Shown here in pieces: positions 8,832 through 20,344 of a stretch of 24,540 bases of DNA. This DNA is from Gnetum montanum. Lineage: Eukaryota; Streptophyta; Gnetopsida; Gnetales; Gnetaceae. How positions within the stretch are numbered: position 1 is the stretch's first letter; each line of letters starts with the position of its first letter. The stretch is from NCBI GenBank assembly GCA_015680685.1, contig MNCI01022092.1, positions 662,697 through 687,236 of the forward strand. The letters run 5' to 3'. The notes under the pieces are model-generated. The model had not been told where the DNA came from. It made no database searches and saw only the letters and a program-made list of their open reading frames with translations. The translations under genes and the position numbers were made by a program.

Positions 8832-11286
8832 ATGTCTCCTTCATATAGGATCAATAATGCATCATATGATGAGAATATTCATTAAAGAACTAATAGGATT
8901 TACAATGAAGAATATTGGAGTGAACAACCTCAAGCAAGGCTTTCATATGCTCATTTCTACCCTAACTACACTTAAGGGCAACATTCACCTCTAGAAAATA
9001 ATTCTAGAGGAGATGGTGCAGGTCCTAGAATAAGAAGGATCTTAAGGCCTAGGATCTCCACTAAATTTAGAAGGAATACACCAAGGGACCATTGGGAGAA
9101 TTATAGGAGCCATGGAAATTCTCCCAGTTTACCATCCTCCTCTTCCTCTTCAACATCTAGTTTTGATGAAGATGAACGTACATATATAAGTAGGGGTCAA
9201 GAGATGAATAGAAGTAGAAATAGTGAAGATCATCTATGTGAGCATGAGAAAAAGCATCATAATCAAACAACTAGAAATAGAAATTATTACCATGACATGT
9301 ATGATGAAGATGAACCCTTGCTGGCAACTAAGAGCATGTTAAAAATCCAGGAGGTAGTTAGAATCCCCCACAAGCACCAAAGGGATAGTCGCATCAAACA
9401 ACTTAATATGGACAACATTCCTAAATTTAGGGGAGGCTATAATTCTAATGCACAACATCAATTACAATCCTTCCATGATGCCTGAGCCTTGAAAAATATT
9501 GAATGTAAGTGACAAAAGCTTAAACTCTTCCTTAGGACACTCATAGAAGAAGCTAAAAGTTGGTATAGATCATTAGAGCTAGATTCAATCCATCAATGGT
9601 CCACAATGCTTAAGCTTTTTAACAAAAAGTTACCAAACCTATGAAAGAATGTTCAATTTGAGAAAACAAATCCAAGGATGGAAGTAAAAAAATCATGAAT
9701 CCTTGGATGTGTCCTTGGATAAATACCATTATCTTCTACATAGATGTTTAAGTCATGGGTTTTCTCAAAAAGAGCAGCTTCTCCACATCATAGATGGACT
9801 TCGTAAGCAAACAAGGAAGACCTTTGGGATTTACGCCCAAGGAAAACTATCTAAATTGAGAGCCCATTGGATACAAAGGCTAGTTGAGTAGGTGGGAAAA
9901 GAAGAAGGAGAACTATGTAGAAGGAAGCGTGTTGAGGAATAAAATTGGGATCCAACTCTTCAAACAAGAGAAGTCCATAAGTATAATAAGGAAAATGAGG
10001 AAGCTCTTGATGTGTTGATTTCACAATAGACCTTACCAATACAAAAGTCTATTGATGAGCTTGAAGCAATGTTGGATAAGAGGTGGGAGTTGGTGAACAA
10101 AAAAGTTACAAGCTACTTGGAAACTATAGAAGAGAAGGTAGTGCAAGAATTAAGTGATCCAAACAAGAAGAGGAAAAGAACAATGAAACAAGTAGGAACA
10201 CTTATCGACAAAAGGGAAAAACAACTATAGTAGAGGAGGTTATACACTCAAGTGTAGAAGACGATGATGAATGTGACATTTGTCAATATGAACATCCAAA
10301 GGACTATTGCCCAGTTATGTTGCATCTACAAAAGTTTGAAGCATTTGCTTTGAATCCCAAGTTTTTGGAAAAGTAAGAGCCTAGGAGAATGCGCTATCCA
10401 CAAGGCAATTATAGAAAATCCTACAATTAATGGTACTATTCTTGTAGGATCCCCTATCAACCTCAACACTATTATCAATAACAGTGGAAAAATCCACAAT
10501 CATGGGGGAGGCTAGCAACATATCAATAGTACCCTTATTACAAGCTAGACCCTAATGGATATTATGTTTAGCAACATGTTTCCCCAACTGGTTCTACTTC
10601 CTCTAACCTCAAATTAGTACTACCACCCTCTTGAATATCATCAACCCATAGCATCTCTTGTGGGATCACCATCTCACACCTCTTATCCTTCAGCACATCC
10701 TCACTACTCTCATACTTTTCTCCATCATATGCCACCACTAGAGGGAGGAGCACTACAATATCAACAAAAGAATACAACTTATGATGTAAACATAGATGAA
10801 AATGATCATGTTAGTAGATCTCCATAGAAATTTAGGAAATTTCCTTTCTTTAGAACAGTTCCCACTCATGTGAATAAGACACATAAATCTACTAGCTCAT
10901 CAAAACTAGCACAAGGCCAATATGGTGAAACAACCTTCCTTGCAGAAACAATTTCATCCATTTCTACACAAGATCCAACATTTGTCACCACTCCAACACA
11001 AAATGTAAAAGCTAAACCTATCATTGAGAAGAGATAGAACATTCCATGCATTACTAGTAATAACAAAGAGTGAAAGTGTGGGTTGAAAACTCATAGCGTC
11101 AACATGATTCCTACACCACATCACTACAAACTCTAGGAGCAAGTGTGTGAGCACAAACAAGTCGAAAAAATAGCCACTAAACCAAAGAACACCCAATGGC
11201 TCGAAAAATGCATGGAGTCATCTAACCCACCTAGTAGTTCTTATCTTGGCCATGAACATAGTCATGGGGGAGATTCTCCATCTTGA
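8832..11286 (+). pseudogene. gag: Degenerate gag of element B
   Basis: The capsid/nucleocapsid remnant of element B, better kept than in A. An ATG at 8832 starts a frame that runs to about 9620 with only a few stops. It includes NMDNIPKFRGGYN and TLIEEAKSWYRSL, the same capsid block as in A. A one-base shift in an A-run near 9623 moves the reading to the frame with LRKQIQGWK and the 9703-9891 segment. A second shift near 10165 leads to an acidic stretch, an intact CX2CX3HX4C zinc knuckle (10272-10310), an aromatic/Gln-rich region, and a Ser/Pro-rich tail with KFPFFR that ends at a TGA at 11284. A helical segment rich in Glu and Lys lies at about 10040-10160. The knuckle spacing matches that of Athila-like plant gags. 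It is dead through stops and frameshifts. Confidence 0.85.
10272..10310 (+). other. Intact zinc knuckle motif of gag B
   Basis: CDICQYEHPKDYC gives CX2CX3HX4C, a nucleocapsid-type zinc finger with one residue fewer than the retroviral CX2CX4HX4C. All four metal ligands are present, unlike in element A. Confidence 0.8.
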
Positions 11287-12736
11287 ACCAAGAACTATTA
11301 AGTGCTTTTTTAGTTTTTGTTTTACACCATCTTTAGTATGTTTTATTTTTCTTAAATATTTTGCAATTTATTTTACATTTTCCTTCATTTTGGTATGAAT
11401 TTTTCTTGTTTTTTAATAAAATTACATTATTGCTAATAGGACACAATGGTGTTGTAGCATTGTTAATGGTGGTTTGTACTTATTATATTTTATTGTTAAT
11501 GCTTGGTTTCTATTTTTTTTTTGAGTTTTGGTACTGATAACTAAGAGATGATTTCTTTTTCATGAAACAGGCAATGAGTCTACGACATCACCCATCCACA
11601 AACTCTATGGTTTTCCTTATTTTGGAAGCATAAGGTCCCTTTTCATTAAGTAAAAATTTAATGAACTTGTAACCTTGGTAGTTTCTAGACTTTTAAAGGA
11701 TTCAAAGGTTTGAATAGGTTGTGACTTTGAGGAGACTCAATACTTTCTGTACCCTTCTACTTACTTGGGTGTATGAGTGTTTTCATGGATTTCTTACCAT
11801 TCCATGTCGACCAATAATAGGAAGTTAAATAAGTCTTTGCATGGTGTGGTTCCCATATTAAAAAAAAAAAACAAAACAAAAAAAATGATAATGGGAATTC
11901 AAAGCACATCCCTTAGACAAAATAACAAGCTACAAGCACTAGTTATGGGACAACAAAGACATGTTACCCATGCTTGAAGGTCCCCTTTAACTAAGGTCCT
12001 TTCTCACTTCCTACTTCTCTTTTCTTCTCTATAAGGAACCATGGCTGTTTTGTGGGAGAACTCTTGTATCTCAAGGGGATGGGCCAATCTTAGCATGATG
12101 ATGCAAAGTGACTAAACATGGTTGGTTTTGTTTGGACTAAGGATTAATTTTATCAGGTCATTTAACCACAAAATCTACGAGGGACTTCATGTGACCTTAA
12201 TAAGAAACTCCATTCTACTTTCTTTTTCATCCATTAATGCTTTTCATGACTCACCTCACTATTGGTGTCCATGTCCCTATTTGATGTCTTGGTTTGACGT
12301 GCCTAAATTCTTAGGTAGATTGTTCTTAGTTTTGGTCCTTAACTTTCATAACCATTAATCACCTATGGAACCCATGAACTCCTTAGGTTGAGGTTATGCA
12401 AAGGAAAAAATGTCATGTTCTTGCTATGGGGAGGACTCACTTACATTTCTCTTGGTTGGATTATTAAGTACCTAATCCTTAGACATTCCTGCAATCCAAA
12501 CCTTCATGCACCCCATCTAATGCATCCAACTGTGTGCTCCTTAAGGAAATTTCTTTAATGAATATACTTTCCATTCAATTTTTCAATTTTTGAACTTTCA
12601 ACAACCCTCTTTGGTGATTCCATCAAATTCTTAGCTTTTTTGGGATTCCATAGATGTCACTTTCATTCGAAAACTCTATATTTTTTTGAGAAATTCAAGT
12701 TGAAAAATCTTTTCTGCAACCTTCATAAACGGTACT
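11287..12736 (+). other. Non-coding spacer of element B between gag and ORF2
   Basis: AT-rich, with poly-T and poly-A runs and no pol motif in any frame. It is collinear with the element A spacer: the box TGGGGAGGACTCACTTAC at 12427-12444 has its counterpart at 3801-3818 at nearly the same distance from ORF2. Open frames here (11777-11977, 12122-12358) show no domain and are probably chance. Confidence 0.6.
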
Positions 12737-12789
12737 CATCGATGGACCCCCTATGTATATGAGACCTTGTATACAAGGCCTCATCGATG
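12737..12789. repeat. Cluster of palindromes upstream of the B internal TATA
   Basis: Two copies of the 8-base palindrome CATCGATG (12737-12744 and 12782-12789) flank a 24-base near-perfect palindrome centred on CTTGTATACAAG (12760-12783). It lies about 20-70 bases before the TATA-like box at 12806, so it could be a protein-binding site. Element A has no clear equivalent. Confidence 0.6.
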
Positions 12790-12805
12790 CAACACAAAAA
12801 TAGTC

Positions 12806-12813
12806 TATATATA
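12806..12813 (+). promoter_or_regulatory. Internal TATA-like box ahead of ORF2 of element B
   Basis: TATATATA, placed as in element A (4178-4186), about 150 bases before the intron-like donor. Conservation between copies is the only support. Confidence 0.4.
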
Positions 12814-12958
12814 CATGCTCACACTTTGGATTTTTCACATTTCATTTCAAATGCCAAAGGAGTTTTTGTAGTTTTTAGAGCCTAGGACCTTCCAAAAGCC
12901 ATATCTTCCTAATTGTTTATCCAAATCATTTCATTCTTCAACCCTGTAGCTACTAGAG

Positions 12959-13309
12959 GTAAGCTCTTAGTTGTGGGGGACCATAAACCTAAAGTTTTTG
13001 ATAGAAAAATTTTCCAAATATTTTAANCCATAAACCTAAAGTTTTTGATAGAAAAATTTTCCAAATATTTTAACTCCCACAAAGGTTTAACAAAGAAACC
13101 AACATGAAAACATTAAAATTACAAAGGTTAAACTCTTCCAACTAACTCTAGTAATGCTTTGAACTTAAAAATTAATAAAATTATAATAAAATAACCAGAA
13201 TACCATGGTCCAACCTTAGCCTAAGAGTAACTAACTGATGAGATGAGGTATCAAAACATTATAAGTTACACATTATATATACTGATCCTTGGATGTGTTG
13301 TGACCATAG
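12959..13309 (+). other. Intron-like segment before ORF2 of element B
   Basis: It starts with a consensus-like donor (AGAG|GTAAGC) and ends CCATAG, directly before an ATG (13310) that opens the ORF2 frame. The body is AT-rich. It contains an artefactual 46-base duplication around the N at 13027, so the true length is probably about 304 bases. Confidence 0.45.
12981..13073. repeat. Exact 46-base duplication around an N
   Basis: 12981-13026 and 13028-13073 are identical and separated by a single N at 13027. This is the pattern of two overlapping contig ends joined without merging, so it is most likely an assembly artefact. Confidence 0.85.
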
Positions 13310-16232
13310 ATGGCATCAAAGGGGAAGCATCCATAGGAAGGAGGACCATCTTAGCCATGGGATAAATGAACATGAATGGGAAGAGGCCAAGAACAAGNGA
13401 AGCATCCATAGGAAGGAGGACCATCGTAGCCATGGGATAAATGAACATGAATGGGAAGAGGCCAAGAACAAGTCCAAGAAGAACTAGTAGCAACCCATGC
13501 TATGGAACCTCTTAAGGAGGAGCCCTAGGTGGAATTTGTCCATTTGATTTCAGAACAAGTAGCAGTGATAGAGCAATCCCGTCAGGATGAGGCACCAACC
13601 CCACAAGAAAACCTTGAGATGACCTTGAAAGAAGCCTACCTCAAGTAGATCAAATCAAAGGAGGATTGGAAAATAGTGCTCCAAGAGTTAAACTTTGGCT
13701 CTTTCTTGGAGCAAGCACCTCAAGAAGTACAAGATCAATTGAAGGCCTCTCCCATGTGGCCCATCATCACTTCTAATAGGAAGTGGTACATAGGAGAGAT
13801 GTTAGTATTCTAGAATAATAGGAAAGTTAGCTCAATGGTCAAGATTAAGGATATTTCAGGGTCTTACTTGATGTAGGCCATTTCAGAGGCACTTGGGTTG
13901 CTAGAAACTAGGATGAATCTTGCTGAGATTCCAATACAGGAAGATCCTAGCATTAAGAAATAATGGTTGTAGTAGTGTTATGACATCAACCGTAAGGAGT
14001 ATGGTGTGCTCACACTGATGGAGAGAATCTACTACAAGATTGTAGCCTTTAACCTAAATCCAATGGTGAGGTCAAGCAAGATCTCTGCCCATGCATGTGC
14101 TATTCTAAGTGGTAGATTCCCTATCAACCTTTCACAATTAATCTATCTTGAGATAGAAAAGCACTTCAAGGATAATGAATGAGGAAGGAAGACAATCTCC
14201 TTTCCATGCCTCATCAGAAAAATATGTTGTAGGGGAAGGATAACTTGCTATACACATGGTGATGTCCAATGTGCTCCATTTGCTAACTGGATGGAGATGA
14301 TGAAGGATAAAGTTCCTACAAAAGCCATCCAAGAAGAGAAGCAAAAACAACCACCCCCACCACCCATTCAGTAAACAATGTTGCATATCACTGTAACTTC
14401 TTAACAGTTGCATGAATTTTGAGAATGGCTCTTAAGTGAGTAAGAGTGACAAGTAGAAACAAGTGGTGGTGATCCATCTATGTACTAGCTAGTGATGAGT
14501 CACCTAAATGAAGTGGCCCGAATAGTTAGCCAGATGGAGGGGATGGACCAATCTTTTCATCCCAAAGAATGCAATTTCTTGCAAGATTGAATCCTAGCAC
14601 TTGAGAGGTAATAGTATCCCTCTCACAATTGTAGCAATTCCCAAAAATCTCTAGGAATGCCTCTACTATTTTAGTGTGCTTGGAGGAGGATAAGGGGATA
14701 ACCATTTTTGTGATGTAGCACTAGGGGCAAGAGACAGCAGCAGAGGTGGTTGCTAATAGAATTGTCAAAACTCTAGATGCACCTACGGAATCTATACCAA
14801 ATATCTCTACACATAAATGTGTGAAAAATTCTATAGTAATAGTAAGTAGTAAGTTAAGTATAACACAACATGAACAATTATTAGACCAACTAGTGGGAAT
14901 CGGACAACCAATTCTAGATGTCTTCGATCTTCTAGATAGCATAGTTACAACTCAGTCAAAACTACTAGAAGCAAGGGGCAAGAACATCATTTTGGAGGGG
15001 AAACTTGAAATAACCAAAGAGATAAATGAACACTTGGCTATAGAGGTTGCTAAACTAAGAGCCTAGGACACTCCATTCCTCAACCCAGCTCTGATAAAGG
15101 ATGAAGCTCTTGAATATCTTCACATAAGATTAAAAGGGGTTGAGGATGCAATGGAGATGATGGTGTTTTATTAATCCTTGGTAGAGGCCACTTAGCATAA
15201 AATTAAAAAGGCCTTGGTTAATACTCGCTAGAAGAATGTATAATTGACCATAGAGAATCATTGCCTATGAAATGTTGATGCATAAAAATAGCAGATGGTA
15301 AATTTCATCCATTAAGAGTAGGAGCAACTAGCTAGAGTGAACACTAAGTTGAGGAGATTGGAAGTAGAAAATAGAAACCTCTCCATGGAGGAAGTCCATG
15401 ATTTTCACCAAAAGAATGCAATCAAAGTAACCTCCTAGAAATCATAGACTCTCAAATTTGAGAGAATCAAAAATCACTACAAAGATTAGGTTGGTCTACA
15501 GAGAGAAGTTAATGAAAAACACATCCAATTGGCAAAGGAAAAAGTAAATGATACCCTCCAACAACTCTAGCAAGGAAGAGAGATATGGAGATCTATCATT
15601 GATGAGATAATTGCCTACAACAAAGGGAAGATCCACATGAAGAGTTGTAGATTGATGAAATGACAAAATACATGGAGCTTTCCAATCTTCAATATGAAAA
15701 TCTGGCTATGCTGACTACTAGATGACCGTGATCTAAATTAGAGAAGCAAGTGGCCAGATTGTACTTGTTGTACGAGGAAAAGTTCAAGCATCAAAAGGAC
15801 ACCAAGCAGAAGCTTGCAGTGGGAAATGCAGAGCTTAAGCTTCTCAAGGTGAAGTTCATTGATCAAAGATGAAATGTCAAGAACCTGGCCAAGAGGATGA
15901 ATGACTATTAGGAGTTGCAAAACACACTTAGAGCATTCAATATCGAATATAAGAAATTTGCTACCTAGTTTATCAATGTTAAGGAGCTATTCCTAGTGAT
16001 GCCCTATTCATAGGATATCCCCATTCTAACCCACATTGGTGATGCAACATGGACTATGAATGCTCCTTGAAGTAAGGAGGAGAAGATGAAGGCATTTTTG
16101 GATTTCTTTCACTTTCCATTAGAAGTGGTAGCTGCAGTAGAACAACCATAGCTACCTCAAGCATTACATGTGCTTGAAGCAAGTGAAGGTCCTTTGGAAC
16201 CTCAAGAACCTTCAGTACTTGGAACCGTCTAA
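13310..16232 (+). pseudogene. ORF2 of element B: degenerate coiled-coil protein
   Basis: Homologue of ORF2 in element A. It starts at an ATG immediately after an intron-like acceptor, in a Gly/Gln-rich stretch that aligns with 4701 onward. The N-terminal domain (about 13660-14250) has SPMWPII, KWYIGEM, MERIYYKI and FPCLIRKIC in the same order and spacing as A. A proline run (PPPPPIQ) ends it at about 14375. After a frameshift, a helical part begins with HEQLLDQLVGIGQ (14866-14904) and runs as heptad-rich coiled coil to about 15860. The C-terminal block has IGDATW and SKEEKMKAF (about 16038-16098). The role is unknown; the layout suggests a scaffold or RNA/protein-binding accessory protein. 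More than twenty stops, mainly TAG, and at least two frameshifts make it dead. The ATG at the splice site may be fortuitous, since A has GTG there. Confidence 0.75.
13324..13472. repeat. 74-base duplication around an N inside ORF2 of B
   Basis: 13324-13397 and 13399-13472 are identical except for one base (T versus G in the ACCATC-TAGCC stretch) and are separated by a single N. It is most likely an unmerged contig overlap. The 75-base period keeps the reading frame, so the ORF2 start reads through it with 25 spurious codons. Confidence 0.85.
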
Positions 16233-16390
16233 TTTTTTCAACCATCTTCAAGCCATTAGAGGATCTGTTGTCCAATTTTTTTCAATCATGTTATGGTGTT
16301 CAATTTTTTCTCCACTAATTCAATGCCATTCAGTTCAACCGCTCATTCACAATAGTTTCTTAACAGCCTTTACGTTCAATGCTGCGTAAG
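16233..16390. other. Remains of the element B 3' end and junction with element C
   Basis: Up to about 16320 the sequence resembles what follows ORF2 in element A (T-rich runs around TATGTTGGTGT / TATGGTGTT). No polypurine tract or LTR of B follows. From about 16390 the base composition rises sharply in GC and reads as element C on the minus strand. The breakpoint is therefore within about 16320-16390. Confidence 0.55.
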
Positions 16391-16433
16391 GGCGAAGGGG
16401 CTTACGGTCTGACTCCTCCACGCCGCCATCCTA

Positions 16434-17690
16434 AAATGGCAGGTTGGCCCAAGCTGAACTGTCATCATTGGTTTCATTATTTTGAGGGATTTGGAGATTG
16501 GTTTGATCATCCGAGGCTTCTATCTCTGAACCCCGTTCTTCCTCAATGTTGTTGATAGTTCTGGGGGTGGTTTCATCGCTGTGTATCACAACCTCCCCTC
16601 CTGCGTAAGGTAGGTGTATTTCTTGATGTATCGGTGATGAAATCGCCCTCAGCTAGGCTAACCAGGACCTCCCTAGGATCAAGTTGAAGCCAAGCATCTC
16701 CTCGACAACTAAGAATGTGGCATTCGTTGGGAATTTCTTCCCTGCCACAAACTCGATACACACCGTCCCCTTGACTTGAACCCTTGCTCCATTGAATGAC
16801 TTTACGCATGTTGTTGTCATGGGAATGATCTGGTCGACCAGACCCAACCTGTCCACAATAGGATAAGGAATGACGTTTGCAGTGGCACCGTCGTCCACAT
16901 GTACTCTCCGAATTGGGTACTGACCAATCCGAATTGTGATGAACATGGGTTCAATGGTCGCCTGACCTTTCTCAGGATCATCTTTGATGGACTCGTCATG
17001 AAAGGTCAGTGAGGTGGGCTTGGGTTGCTCAACTTCGGAAGGAAACATGACCGCGTGGATCGCTTCCTCTTCCGCTGGTAAACTTTCATCCACAGGTATG
17101 GATGTCAGCATACGGACCATAGCCTCACGGTGTTTTTGGGATGTCATAAGCAGGTCATAGAGGCTCAGTTTTGTATTTTTTTGTTTTAAAGCTTGTTTAA
17201 GTTGCGTAAACACGTCGAGGAGGTCCCTCTCTTGGCTAGGTTGTTTGTTCCCCTTGTCTTCTTCCATTCTTCCCAAGAGACGAATCTCCCGAGGTGGAAT
17301 GGTGTCTGTCGAGGGGTTGTTCCTTTTCTCACCGAGAGGGGGTGACTGTGTTTCTGCACCTTTATCCTGTCTTTGAGGTACAGGCGAAGGCACAGAGGCC
17401 AGGGGCCCAGGCTTAGGGAAGCTGAGCGTAGAGTAGTCTTTTGTAGCATTGACAGATGTATCCTCTCGCTTTTGTTTGTCGGGTGATGGTTGGCAGTTTT
17501 GGTTAGAGGCCTACCCCTGCATGAGAGGAGCAGCAGGTGGTTTTGGTGCTCTAAAGATGAAAGGTGACCTATGCGTGGGTGCGGACAGGGCCGCGGCTTG
17601 GCTACTACTGTGTGGCTGGGTGGTATTCTGAGAAGGTGCATGAATGATAAAAGGTGGCCTTGAGACGCCACTTGCTGTCGATGAAGGAAT
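16434..17690 (-). pseudogene. Protease part of the gag-pol of element C, truncated
   Basis: Continuation of the C gag frame after a frameshift at a run of six C (17692-17697, + strand). A Pro/Ser-rich linker with repeated PPFI/SPFIFRAP-type text is followed by a charged segment, then a retropepsin-like aspartic protease. The active-site motif is VHVDDGATANVIP (about 16890), then GTVCIEF and FNLILGRSWLA, the usual strand before the conserved G-R. DDG replaces the more common DSG/DTG; many plant gypsy elements vary here. Stops: a TAG within the linker (about 17515), a TAG at 16653 right after SWLA, and a TAG near 16434. The frame continues as a linker that would lead into reverse transcriptase, but the element is cut off first. 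Confidence 0.8.
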
Positions 17691-17695
17691 CCCCC

Positions 17696-20107
17696 CTATT
17701 GTGAGTTGGTTGGCACACGTAAAATAAAAGGTTGTCTGGGTGGTGCCTTCCTATCACTGTCCGTACTCACCACACTGATTGTATAGGGTGCGTCGTTTAC
17801 GTTTAATGGATGCTTATACACATGCAATGCTTGGTTTTCTGGACGTGCCGGACTACTGCCTTCTAGTTTCAGATGACCCTCATCGATCATGCATTGAATG
17901 TCATCCTTCAACGCCCATCAGTAGTCTGTATCGTGACCACACAACTGGTGGTAGTCATAGAAACGGTCCAACCTAAAAGATTTCGGAACCAGTGATTCGT
18001 TAGGTAAGGCTAAAGAAGGATTCTTCAGCAGTTCACAATGACGTCTGTGATGCTTCAGAGCTTCTTCGGATACCCTTTTGCGTTGCATGTATCTAGACCC
18101 TAATAGTTGTTTCAACAATTCTGAATGTTTTACAGGCAGGGCTGTATACTTTGAGCGATCTTTACACTCAAAGTTTGGTTTTGGCTGGGGGGAGCTTTCA
18201 GGGGCAGCCGTGTCTTGGCTGGTGCCACGTGCACTGGCCATGGTCTCAGGAGGCGTGGTAGGTGCCTTCTTGTTCTTGTTCTCAGCTATTTTTGTTGTTG
18301 CCACTTTACCTTTGTCCTTACTCTTGTTGTGGGTCTTCTTGTAGGTGACATACGCTGGGCCTTTGCTGGCCTCCACAGCATCTTGGATGCTTCTAATTTG
18401 AGCGAAGGCCTGATGTAAGGAATTTGGGGAAAGATAATACAGCTTTGACTTGATAAAGTCATTGACTGCTCCTTTGAATATAGCAAGTAGATGTGCATCT
18501 GTGATTGGCTCACGGATTTCATTCAAGGTAGCATTCCAATGCTGTATTAACGTCTGGACTGGTTCGAGCGGGTCTTGTTTCACCCCCATGAGCTGATCCA
18601 ACATGACTTCTGGCTTTAAGTTGTATTTAAATCGGGTCACGAATTGTGTCAGTAGCTCTTCCAAAGTTGAGATGGAGGAGCGTGGGAGGGCTCGGTACCA
18701 ATCCAAAGCTTTCCCTATCAAAGACATAGCAAAGACTCGAATAATCGTGTGTGGCCACTGTTGTAACAACAAGGATTCAGATCTAAAGGTGATCAAGTGA
18801 GCGTTGGGATCTCCCTCTCCATTATACTTGGTAAAATGAGGTAAGGACATCCCTGGTGGTAACGATAGCATAGGGACTGCTAGACTAATAGGATCATCCT
18901 AGTAAAAGTCCATGATCTGAATGGTATCTGAATTAGCAGCTTTGAGGCATCTAACCTCCTCGGTAAGAGTCTGGATGAGCTGGAAAGCCTGGTCTAGAAT
19001 TGTTGACGGAGGTGTCTGTGCAGAAGGCATTGGGGGTTGGACTAGGAGGGTGGTGCTAGGGAATGGAAATAAAGGAAAAGGTTGGCTGGTAGCTAGTGGG
19101 GCAGGTATCCCAGCAGGAAGGGGGGCCTGTGAAGACCACCACCCACTGGTTTGTGAAGAGGGATTAGCTACCGCCTGCTGCACGAGATAAGGATATGGAT
19201 ACTGCAGGACCACCTGTGGAACATGCATTGCGGGTGCAACCGAGGGTTGCACGCCATACACCACAGATTGGGTATGTTGTGCCGCCGGGTTGGCCCATTG
19301 ACTTGCGGCAGGCTGTTGGACGTAAGTTTGTGGCTGAACGGCTGCAGTAATCTGTTGAGTTGGAGGGGGCGGAAGCGACAAGTTCTACGTCAGGCGTGTT
19401 GTGGATATGGTGTGGGGTTGGATTTGCGGGATGAAATGGGGCGCGGTGGTCGCTGGAACCACCGCCAGAATGCTAAGTACGCGAGGTGTCGAAACTATCC
19501 CCACGTTACTGTGGGGTATTTGTACTTGCATCCCAGACGGCTGCACCATGGCTTGCAGAATGATAGGGATATGCATCTGTGTGGTTATGGTTAGGTTAAG
19601 AGGAGCGGCCTCTCCATTGAAAGGAAACAGGGGATTTATGTGCATGTGCGGGCTCAGAGTATGGAACGAATGTTCCGATTGGGCTGCCAATTCATCCTCT
19701 TCCTCCTCCCCATTCTGGGGCTCCAGCGTAGCCTGTGAAGCCTGGCCCTTGGCCATGACCAACTATGTTATAATTTCATGTTGATGTTCGGTCAAAGGGA
19801 TAATGTCATAGGCTATTGGAGTGAAATCGTGACCTCCTCGATGGATCATCTCAAAGTTTCTTTTTGCTTCGATCTCGGCTCGGCTAAGGGCAAGCTTTTC
19901 CTGGATCTTAACGCAGATGAAGTTGTATTCTTCAGGGGTCATGACCGTGAAAACAGGGTCTTTGCCTTGCAGTCTTAATGACCTATGCGATGGTCGTTGC
20001 GGTCCCACTACACCAAAAGCTGGTCTGGTGACAACGATAGGGTTCACAGATGTGGCACCCACATTAGCGGTGACCATGGCGGTTGTGGTTGTGTATACAG
20101 AATCCAT
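17696..20107 (-). pseudogene. gag: gag of element C, one frame with internal stops
   Basis: Capsid polyprotein of a Ty3/gypsy-type element. The ATG at 20107 is preceded two codons earlier by an in-frame TGA and lies 220 bases after the PBS. One frame runs the full length, interrupted by TAG just after 19763, TAG at 19382, TAG at 18899 and TGA at 17918. The N-terminal part is Pro/Gln-rich and low in complexity (18950-19700). The capsid core (about 18870-18340) has FTKYNGEGDPNAHL and SLIGKALDWYRALP, typical of the retrotransposon gag domain. The nucleocapsid knuckle near 17925 reads YDYHQLCGHDTDY then stop; the usual first and last Cys are lost, one to Tyr and one to the stop. If the stops are discounted, the protein is about 800 residues. 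It is far less decayed than the gags of A and B, so C is probably younger. Confidence 0.88.
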
Positions 20108-20327
20108 TGATCAAGGAGATTAGCTTGTAACAAATGACTGGATCTAATAAGCAGCTAACAAAAAGATCGCAAATAGGCTTTCTGCCTTGTAGGATTCCAA
20201 GGGAATCGTTCCTGTGACCGATCTACACCACGCGATTTGCCGTAAACTTCCCTAGAGGTATTACGTTTACGGTTTTGGGTATAAATCGCTAACAAGGCTA
20301 CCCGAAAAATATGGATCGGAGCCTAGG
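20108..20327 (-). other. Untranslated leader of element C
   Basis: 220 bases between the PBS and the gag ATG on the minus strand. No gene is seen; it would hold packaging signals in a live element. Confidence 0.6.
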
Positions 20328-20344
20328 CCCTCCTTCTAGCACCA
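20328..20344 (-). other. Primer binding site of element C (tRNA-Asn type)
   Basis: On the minus strand TGGTGCTAGAAGGAGGG matches the complement of the plant tRNA-Asn 3' end at 16 of 17 bases; the one difference is C to T. It lies six bases after the LTR end. A different primer from that of A and B shows that C belongs to another lineage. The tRNA sequence is from memory. Confidence 0.8.

Noticed and set aside
13324-13472. Tandem protein repeat at the ORF2 start
   Set aside because: The copies are split by an N and nearly identical, which fits an unmerged contig overlap rather than a real repeat.
17186-17671. 161-codon minus-strand frame
   Set aside because: It overlaps the protease linker in the wrong frame. 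The frame with SRPPFI and SPFIFRAP joins to the protease and matches the style of the upstream gag tail.
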